In this document: positions 25,201 to 30,592 of the stretch, one piece after another
How the letters are laid out: every line of letters starts with the position of its first letter
How positions within the stretch are numbered: position 1 is the stretch's first letter
NCBI GenBank assembly: GCA_002434915.1
Contig: DJLG01000030.1
Coordinates: 711-31,302 of the forward strand
From: Proteobacteria bacterium UBA6522
GTDB taxonomy: Bacteria > Pseudomonadota > Gammaproteobacteria > Steroidobacterales > Rariloculaceae
Direction of reading: 5' to 3'
DNA: 30,592 bases
Notes under the pieces: generated by a model
Seen by the model: only the letters and a program-made list of their open reading frames with translations
Told to the model about the DNA's origin: nothing
Database searches by the model: none
Translations under genes and position numbers: made by a program

Positions 25201-26632
25201 AGTTAGCTATATCGGGAGTATTCAGTTCAGGAACCATCTCACTGAGCTCATCTATAACATCTATATAAGATGGGTCATTAGCTAAATTCATCCACTCATT
25301 TGGATCCAACTTATGGTCATACAGTTCCTCGCTACCGTCTGAATACCGGATATATCGAAAGTCTTCTGTTCGCACTGCATGGTTTCCAAATCCAAGAGTT
25401 GAAATGGCAGGCTTATCCCAAATCGCATCAGGATTTCTTAATAGAGGTACTAGACTTGACCCTTCTAGATAGCTGGGTGGCTGTAACCGGACTAGTTCGG
25501 CAACAGTTGGAAATATATCTATTAAAGACACTGTTCGAGAACTACGTGTTCCCGGTGTTGTTACACCAGGTGCAACAACAATGAAAGGCACTCTAGTAGA
25601 TTCTTCCCATAGAGTCGTTTTACGCCAACGATGTTTTTCGCCTAGGTGCCACCCATGGTCTGACCAAAGGATGATAATCGTATTATCCGCACGCCCACTC
25701 TGATCCAAAGCCTCAATAACACGACCAACCATAGCATCAGCAAAACTCGTACTTGCAAGATAGGCTTGTACGCCTTCACTCCATTTATTCGCATCAATAG
25801 TCCATTGGTGTATTTCTCTTGGTGGCAAAAAGGCCTTGCGCTCAAACACCTCACTATTAAGAGGCAGATCAGGCAAATCATCTAGGTCATTCTCAGGAAC
25901 CACCGGGAGAATTATTTCTTCAAGCGGATGCATGTCTATATAGGACTGGGGCACATACCATGGCAGGTGAGGTCGAAAAATACCAACAGCAGTGAACCTA
26001 GGTCCACTAACTACTGTCTTAAGCTGGTTTTCCACCCAATGAGTAACCTGTCCATCACCCATAGCCCTATCGTCAACAACAACAGGGGCCCAATCAAAAC
26101 GGGCATCAATGGGGTTACGATTAACTGGGCGATTAATAGGGGTCACCTCATCAGGTAACTGGCGCTCTAAGGATGGATAAAACGCATCCCATGAGGAAGG
26201 ATCGTTATATCCATAGAAACCTGATTCATAAAAGGTATGCGCATGAAAAATTTTACCAGCTCCATACGTACTATAGCCGTGATCTCGAAGAAACCGCGGT
26301 ATTGTAGGTAACTCTGCAAGCGATTCTATCTCCGTCCAATTAGGACTGTTTCCATAAATCCCCAACGTCGAGGGACGTAAGCCAAGCATCAATGAAGTAC
26401 GCGAGGGATTACATAAGGCTGCATTTGAATGTGCATTGGTAAATAAGGTGCCACGGGCAGCCAATGCATCTATATTAGGCGTTCTTGCTTGTGGATGTCC
26501 TTCAAGAACACCAACCCAGTCATTTAAATCATCAATAGCAATAAAAAGGACGTCTAGAGGAGGATTTTCTTGTGCTCTCACCGAAAGCACTGAAAATAAA
26601 AAAAACAAAAGAATAAATCTTAGGAAATACAA
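25199..26632 (-). CDS. Secreted sulfatase, iduronate-2-sulfatase-like (S1 family)
   Basis: A 477-residue sulfatase with the formylglycine motif CNPSR (Cys74-Arg78) of the cysteine type. Metal and active-site residues are in place: Asp34-Asp35 (AIDDLND), Lys127 (GAGKIFH), His222 (FRPHLPW), Asp325-His326 (WSDHGWH) and Lys338. The overall order and FRPHLPWYVP resemble iduronate-2-sulfatase and bacterial polysaccharide sulfatases. It would remove sulfate from a sulfated sugar in the periplasm or outside the cell, after maturation by a formylglycine-generating enzyme not seen here. The start is TTG at 26632, with GAGG only 1 bp upstream and an in-frame stop just before it, so a poor initiation context is certain. 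The signal peptide is residues 1-20. Confidence 0.9.
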   Translation of the reverse strand: MYFLRFILLFFLFSVLSVRAQENPPLDVLFIAIDDLNDWVGVLEGHPQARTPNIDALAARGTLFTNAHSNAALCNPSRTSLMLGLRPSTLGIYGNSPNWTEIESLAELPTIPRFLRDHGYSTYGAGKIFHAHTFYESGFYGYNDPSSWDAFYPSLERQLPDEVTPINRPVNRNPIDARFDWAPVVVDDRAMGDGQVTHWVENQLKTVVSGPRFTAVGIFRPHLPWYVPQSYIDMHPLEEIILPVVPENDLDDLPDLPLNSEVFERKAFLPPREIHQWTIDANKWSEGVQAYLASTSFADAMVGRVIEALDQSGRADNTIIILWSDHGWHLGEKHRWRKTTLWEESTRVPFIVVAPGVTTPGTRSSRTVSLIDIFPTVAELVRLQPPSYLEGSSLVPLLRNPDAIWDKPAISTLGFGNHAVRTEDFRYIRYSDGSEELYDHKLDPNEWMNLANDPSYIDVIDELSEMVPELNTPDIAN

Positions 26633-26863
26633 ACCTCAAACCTCTGTTTATTGCCAATCAAATTAGATTTTGCTGAAAAACATTACCTTATAATGTTATA
26701 AAAAAGAAAGCTGGCTTAAATAATTTATGCAAACTAATACATTAAAAAAGTTTTGGGGATAGGGTTTCGTATCAAATATTTGGTACTAGATGATTATTTA
26801 AACTAACTGGTTGTGGTATTCGAGGTATGCTAGAACCTAGACTTTCTGGGCAAAAGGATCAGC

Positions 26864-27796
26864 ATGGATTCTGCAAATAAAATTATTATTACCTGTGCCA
26901 TTACAGGCTCAATTCACACCCCATCTATGTCACCGTACTTGCCTGTCTCTCCTGAAGAGATTGCGGAAGCAGGAATTGCAGCCGTCGAGGCAGGTGCATC
27001 AATACTGCACCTTCATGCTCGAGACCCAAAAGATGGTCGCCCTACACAAGACCCAAAAGTATTTCAAAAATTTCTGCCTACTATTAAAAATAATACGAAT
27101 GCTGTCATTAACCTGACTAGCGGTGGAGCGGCAACCATGACTATTGAAGAGCGCCTTCAACCGGCCCTTCAACTAAAACCTGAAGTAGCCTCACTCAATA
27201 TGGGTTCTATGAATTTTGGGCTTTATCCAATGCTAAACCGATTTAAAGACTTCGATCATGCATGGGAACGAACCTACCTAGAAAATAGCAGAGATCTAGT
27301 TTTTAAAAATACCTTTGCAGATATTGAGTACATTCTGAGCTCATGTCGTGAAAACAAAACTCGTTTTGAGTTTGAATGCTATGACATTTCTCATCTCTAT
27401 AATCTCGCACATTTTTTAGATCGAGGATTAGTAGAACCACCTTTATTTGTGCAGAGCGTTATGGGTATCCTTGGTGGAATTGGAGCTCACCCTGATGATC
27501 TGCAGCACATGCGAAAAACAGCAGATCGACTACTTGGTGACACGTATCAATGGTCTGTTTTAGGTGCAGGACGTAATCAGATGGAAATCGCCCGTCAAGG
27601 AGCAAGCCTGGGGTCTAATGTTCGAGTGGGCCTAGAAGATTCGATATGGGCCGGCCCAGGCAAGCTTGCTGAATCAAATGCAGAACAGGTCAGACTTGTC
27701 AGAAACATATTAGAGGAATTGGGACTATCTGTTGCTACACCTGATGAAACCAGACAGATACTAGGCTTAAAAGGTTCGGATCAGGTCTCATTTTAG
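26864..27796 (+). CDS. Beta-keto acid cleavage enzyme (BKACE, DUF849 family)
   Basis: A 310-residue TIM-barrel enzyme of the 3-keto-5-aminohexanoate cleavage (Kce) family. Zinc ligands are His49 and His51 (HLHARDP) and Glu258 (GLEDSIW). Other conserved parts are ITCAITGS at the N-terminus, LTSGGAATMT and the VMGILGGIGAHPDD loop, which shapes substrate choice. The family condenses a beta-keto acid with acetyl-CoA to give acetoacetate and a new CoA ester; the particular substrate is not readable here. It has no export signal, so it is one of the few clearly cytoplasmic catabolic enzymes in this window. AAGGA lies 5 bp before the ATG. It is alone on plus, divergent from the sulfatase. Confidence 0.93.
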   Translation: MDSANKIIITCAITGSIHTPSMSPYLPVSPEEIAEAGIAAVEAGASILHLHARDPKDGRPTQDPKVFQKFLPTIKNNTNAVINLTSGGAATMTIEERLQPALQLKPEVASLNMGSMNFGLYPMLNRFKDFDHAWERTYLENSRDLVFKNTFADIEYILSSCRENKTRFEFECYDISHLYNLAHFLDRGLVEPPLFVQSVMGILGGIGAHPDDLQHMRKTADRLLGDTYQWSVLGAGRNQMEIARQGASLGSNVRVGLEDSIWAGPGKLAESNAEQVRLVRNILEELGLSVATPDETRQILGLKGSDQVSF

Positions 27797-27850
27797 TCAG
27801 TTGCAACCCTAATCATCTAAAATCTAGAACAGAATAAAAATACTTTACCT

Positions 27851-28855
27851 TCAATAATTTGTGCATATGTAGGGATTTACCGTCTCACCCGGCCGCCACA
27901 CCCATTGTTTTGTCATTAGTACTGGCTCGGTAAAAGTCTCAGGGTCACTTACAACAATTGTGTAATCAAGATTAGCTCCATCCCCGCTAAGTGAGAATCG
28001 CTCCTCAAAACGGGCATTTGCACTTTGAGGTATTCCACCCGAATTAAAGTAGTACCAGTCCACTGAGTGGGTAGAAACAACAAGGTCTTCTCCTTCCCAT
28101 CTACCAACTGAGTGTCCTAAGAGAGACGGCTGTATATTGATTTCAATCCCATCCTGAACCATATAAATTGTTCGAACTAAGTCATACTCTTCAATATGGA
28201 AAAGAATATTATTTCCATCTTTGGAAAACTTAACCGGATAAGGCTGCTGCATAATCCAAGGCATGCCCTTCGGCGAACATTCTCCTATTGGGTTATCTAA
28301 AAGCGGATCAAAGGCCGCTTGGATGGCCGCTGCTGTTTCAGTCAGTGGGTAATCATCTAAAAACATATAGCGTCCTGGCCCATTAAATCTTGTGCTCCAG
28401 ACACGGAAAATACCCAGACTCTCTCCTCCCTCAGCACCAGCTTCCAACCAGGTATCGGACTCACCTAAATGTTCATCTGACCAGTATGGATTGGCACCTG
28501 GTCTGGTAACGAGTTCTGTTCCATCCATTAGTAGAATATTGTTGATCCACATTTCATTGGAGCCACTGCGGGCAGGATATCCGGCCACGGTAACTCGGTC
28601 ACCCTCAGCAAGCAGGTCCGAGCTAACATTCATTCGACTAAGAATACTCACAGAATTAGTCTCGATATCCCACAGCTCATCGTTTGCATCAAGCATAGTG
28701 AACTGTACATGGGGGTTTCGCCACATCAAGCGTGTAATCTGACCTTCTAGCTCAGTCAGATTATTCATGTCAAAAACTCCTGAGAAAGCATGATGAGCAA
28801 CGCTTGGAATAGGCATTAAATAAAAACCAAACAGAATACAGATCGTTCTATTCAT
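27851..28855 (-). CDS. DUF6152-type secreted two-domain protein (copy 7)
   Basis: A 334-residue protein. The signal peptide is 20 residues ending in PSVA, immediately before His21-His22. The N-domain has LEGQITRL, MWRNPHVQFTML, ELWDIET and LLAEGDRVTVAG; here GWTR is replaced by NVSS. The C-domain has GIFRVWSTRF, the first cysteine in GECSPKGMP, RTIYMVQDG, HSVGRWEGEDLVVST and the final YICTNY. GRWEGD reads GRWEGE. It is the last gene of a minus-strand run with the unknown secreted protein (19 bp) and the RidA-like gene, and converges on the BKACE gene. Predicted periplasmic, one disulfide, function unknown. Confidence 0.85.
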   Translation of the reverse strand: MNRTICILFGFYLMPIPSVAHHAFSGVFDMNNLTELEGQITRLMWRNPHVQFTMLDANDELWDIETNSVSILSRMNVSSDLLAEGDRVTVAGYPARSGSNEMWINNILLMDGTELVTRPGANPYWSDEHLGESDTWLEAGAEGGESLGIFRVWSTRFNGPGRYMFLDDYPLTETAAAIQAAFDPLLDNPIGECSPKGMPWIMQQPYPVKFSKDGNNILFHIEEYDLVRTIYMVQDGIEINIQPSLLGHSVGRWEGEDLVVSTHSVDWYYFNSGGIPQSANARFEERFSLSGDGANLDYTIVVSDPETFTEPVLMTKQWVWRPGETVNPYICTNY

Positions 28856-28874
28856 GCTGCACCCCCAACGTTAT

Positions 28875-29624
28875 TTAATGCCAAGTTACCTCCATGGCAA
28901 AAAAATGATCAAAAACTTCCCTACTAGGATGATTCTGTGCATTAGCCTCAGGGCTACGTATATAAAAATCAAGTTGTTGAGCTGCGGGATTGATAGCACC
29001 AGCTTCCCCAGATCTTGGCTCCAAAAGCACTTCTAATGTATCTCTATCTCGCATGCCCTGGGTGACCATAAAATGCATCTGATAATCCTCATACAACAAC
29101 TCACCATTTAAAGTAGCATGGCCATAACCCCAACCAGCCACAAACAAAAGGCTCTTTGGCCAATTAGAATCACCGCATCCAGAATTACCATGCTCAAAAA
29201 GATATGCCGCAACACCCCCATCTTGGCATTCAGAAAACTCAAAGATACGATCTAACTCAACAATATATGTGCCCTCAGGTAATTCTAGTTCTGCACGAAA
29301 CGTGCCAGTATTCTCTAATGCGTTTACATCTAAAGAAATGTTACCCTCCACTAAACGTAGATTAGAAGCATCATCACCCATATGATCCCAGGGGGATTCA
29401 TCATCCAGATTTCCAACCTGATAGATTCTCTGTCCCGAAATAACAAAACGGCCATCGTAAAGCTCATGCTGTTCAGGCGAATAAAGTACCATCTCTGCGC
29501 CGGGTTGATCTCGGGGTCCTCTTGTCTCCTGAGCTTTTATAGGGACTGTGAAAAAACCAGCGATCATGAAAACTAAAATTAAGCGAACATAATAGAAACG
29601 CATACAACAAAATATAATTTTCAT
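28875..29624 (-). CDS. Secreted protein of unknown function, beta-rich
   Basis: A 249-residue protein I do not recognise. The N-terminus (MKIIFCCMRFYYVRL, then a hydrophobic stretch) is a Sec signal with likely cleavage near PIKAQE. The mature part is acidic with alternating polar and apolar residues, as in beta-sandwich proteins: FRAELELPEGTYIVELDRIFEFSE and TLEVLLEP fit beta strands. It has cysteines in SECQDG and GNSGCGD, close enough for a disulfide. GAGGAG sits 5 bp before the ATG, so the start is well supported. It is 81 bp downstream of the exported RidA gene and 19 bp upstream of a DUF6152 gene, so it probably works with them in the periplasm. Confidence 0.75.
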   Translation of the reverse strand: MKIIFCCMRFYYVRLILVFMIAGFFTVPIKAQETRGPRDQPGAEMVLYSPEQHELYDGRFVISGQRIYQVGNLDDESPWDHMGDDASNLRLVEGNISLDVNALENTGTFRAELELPEGTYIVELDRIFEFSECQDGGVAAYLFEHGNSGCGDSNWPKSLLFVAGWGYGHATLNGELLYEDYQMHFMVTQGMRDRDTLEVLLEPRSGEAGAINPAAQQLDFYIRSPEANAQNHPSREVFDHFFAMEVTWH

Positions 29625-29705
29625 TACATCTCCTCTATGAACCGCACGTATTCAGCTACTTGCTCATATTAACCAACGAACAACATATCATTAAACCCTG
29701 GTAAG

Positions 29706-30209
29706 CTAATCACCTTCCACAACCGCAGTAGCTTTGATTTCAATCATAATCTCAGGACGAGCAAACCCTACTACTGTGATCAAGGCGCTTGAAGGGTATC
29801 TGCCCTCTTCAAACTGCTCTTTCCTTATCTCAACGAAAGCATCGCCATTTCGCACATCGTTAATATAAACGGTCATCGTGACAATATCGGATAACGTACC
29901 GCCAAAATGTTCTAAACGTTGACTCAAAATATTAAAGATCTCTCGTGTTTGACCCTCAAAATCACCTATTAATAAGTTCCCGCTAGCATCAATAGTTGCC
30001 GTCTGACCAGCCAACCAAATCGTTCTACCACCTTGGGTTGCAACGGCACGTGAAAAAGCTCGTAACTCTCCACGTTCATCAATGACATACTCCCTGTCCA
30101 CAGGATCAGCACCCCAGGTTATAGCAGGCAAAAAAATAACTGTCAGATAGCAAACAGATCGTTGTAGCTTTCCTTTCAATATGCATATAGTTTTTTTACT
30201 TAAAATCAT
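29706..30209 (-). CDS. Secreted RidA-family protein lacking the catalytic arginine
   Basis: A 167-residue RidA/YjgF fold behind a Sec signal peptide (cleavage near ITWGADP, residues 29-35). Fold marks are TIWLAGQTATID, TREIFNILSQRLEHFG and LSDIVTMTVYINDV, and the C-terminal strand MIEIKATAVV. The position of the catalytic Arg (PAR) is Ser in YPSSAL, as judged by its fixed spacing to the next hydrophobic strand. It should not be a canonical enamine/imine deaminase. GGAGG is 7 bp before the ATG, a strong start. It is the first gene of the minus run leading to the unknown secreted protein and DUF6152 copy 7. The region upstream (30210-30550) would hold its promoter. Confidence 0.88.
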   Translation of the reverse strand: MILSKKTICILKGKLQRSVCYLTVIFLPAITWGADPVDREYVIDERGELRAFSRAVATQGGRTIWLAGQTATIDASGNLLIGDFEGQTREIFNILSQRLEHFGGTLSDIVTMTVYINDVRNGDAFVEIRKEQFEEGRYPSSALITVVGFARPEIMIEIKATAVVEGD

Positions 30210-30550
30210 TGCGATGCCTCCATGTAGAGATAGGTTATGAATGATGAAACTGTATCTGTCGACTCATAAGATAAATAAATTCTTATTTATTGGTTCTGAG
30301 ATCGTGCTATTTGGTTCAGATAAAGTAACGGTAAATGCTTGCTTTAATGATGGGTTTATAACGAAACTGTACGCTTTAATTACAGTTCTACTTAACAGCA
30401 AGTCATATTCATAACTACTCTAACTCGTAGTTTTGAATAGGTGATTCAAAGACATGATTTCACGATCTAATGCTTTGTATAGATAAGCAAGGCATCAACC
30501 TGGTCATCTAATATTTTGACCTAAAACTAATTCAAAAACTCAGAACAGCA
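30210..30550. other. Long non-coding stretch at the right end
   Basis: About 340 bp between the RidA gene and a possible partial gene. I see no RNA gene or insertion sequence. It holds an AT-only hairpin (ATAAATAA at 30271-30278 with TTATTTAT at 30283-30290), a small hairpin AACTAC/GTAGTT (30413-30418 with 30427-30432), and a 57-codon plus-strand frame (30241-30414) with no convincing ribosome binding site or family match. The promoter of the RidA operon should lie in its left part. Confidence 0.35.
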
Positions 30551-30592
30551 CTATTGTGGTTGACCTACTAGCGCTTCCAACTGTGAAAAAAG
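30551..30592 (-). CDS. Possible C-terminal end of a gene running off the right edge
   Basis: On the minus strand the frame entering from the edge reads LFSQLEALVGQPQ and then a TAG stop (30551-30553). The composition (alternating Leu with polar residues, then a Gly-Gln-Pro tail) looks like a protein C-terminus. Thirteen codons are too few to identify a family, and the other two minus-strand frames also run a few codons from the edge, so this is a guess. Confidence 0.25.
   Translation of the reverse strand, partial: LFSQLEALVGQPQ

Noticed and set aside
28392..28742. 116-codon open frame on plus, inside DUF6152 copy 7
   Set aside because: Antisense shadow of a gene with conserved motifs; no start signal or family resemblance.
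926..28855. DUF6152 proteins as lytic polysaccharide monooxygenases
   Set aside because: The N-terminal His resembles that family, but the conserved motifs, the C-domain and the domain size do not match any LPMO family I know. Only the metal-site idea is kept.
30241..30414. 57-codon plus-strand frame near the right end
   Set aside because: The upstream GAGATAGG belongs better to an earlier ATG with a short frame, the product has no recognisable motif, and an AT-only hairpin lies within it. Not called as a gene.
1..30592. CRISPR arrays, tRNA/rRNA genes, insertion sequences, prophage genes
   Set aside because: No regularly spaced direct repeats, clover-leaf sequences, transposases, integrases or phage structural genes were seen in reading the window.

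Overview
The window looks like a chromosomal accessory region of a Gram-negative bacterium, most likely a marine, metagenome-type gammaproteobacterium. The evidence is the many Sec, Tat and lipoprotein export signals, a TRAP transporter, c-type cytochrome motifs, and a umuDC operon with a textbook CTGT-N8-ACAG SOS box. Base composition is moderately AT-rich by eye. The taxon is an inference. I saw no rRNA, tRNA, CRISPR array, transposase or integrase.

Layout, left to right. (1) 1-743: a secreted protein cut by the left edge and a small zinc-ribbon protein, both on minus. (2) 926-3357: two tandem DUF6152-type secreted proteins and an antibiotic-biosynthesis-monooxygenase-like protein, on plus. 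(3) 3377-5961: a Tat-exported thiamine-diphosphate (ThDP) enzyme and a di-heme cytochrome c, on minus. (4) 6196-10243: another DUF6152 protein, then a DctP-DctQ-DctM TRAP transporter. (5) 10383-13781: a minus operon of M20 peptidase, Tat-exported RidA-like protein, cytoplasmic RidA-like protein and DUF6152 protein. (6) 13965-15667: LexA-controlled umuDC. (7) 15753-21736: a minus operon of NHL beta-propeller, Tat-exported amidase, Abhydrolase_10-type hydrolase, a DUF6152 domain alone, and its usual C-terminal domain as a separate gene. (8) 21938-25145: a stand-alone DUF6152 domain, a seven-repeat beta-propeller lipoprotein and a signal-peptide-bearing MDR oxidoreductase. (9) 25199-27796: a sulfatase (minus) and a beta-keto acid cleavage enzyme (plus). 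(10) 27851-30209: a minus operon of exported RidA-like protein, unknown secreted protein and DUF6152 protein. The right end is mostly non-coding, with a possible gene tail at the edge.

The strongest theme is one poorly described periplasmic family, DUF6152. Seven copies of its N-terminal domain and six of its usual C-terminal domain lie in about 28 kb, each group next to a different enzyme or transport cassette, and in three operons as the last gene(s). In all seven N-domains the predicted signal peptidase site falls directly before a His-His pair, so the mature protein would begin with His, and an Asn-Pro-His motif follows about 25-30 residues later. This suggests a metal site using the N-terminal histidine (histidine-brace-like), which is an inference. 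Many partners are families normally found in the cytoplasm (ThDP enzyme, RidA, amidase, MDR reductase) but here carry export signals. The region therefore reads as a periplasm-centred catabolic or detoxification island whose substrates cannot be named from sequence alone.
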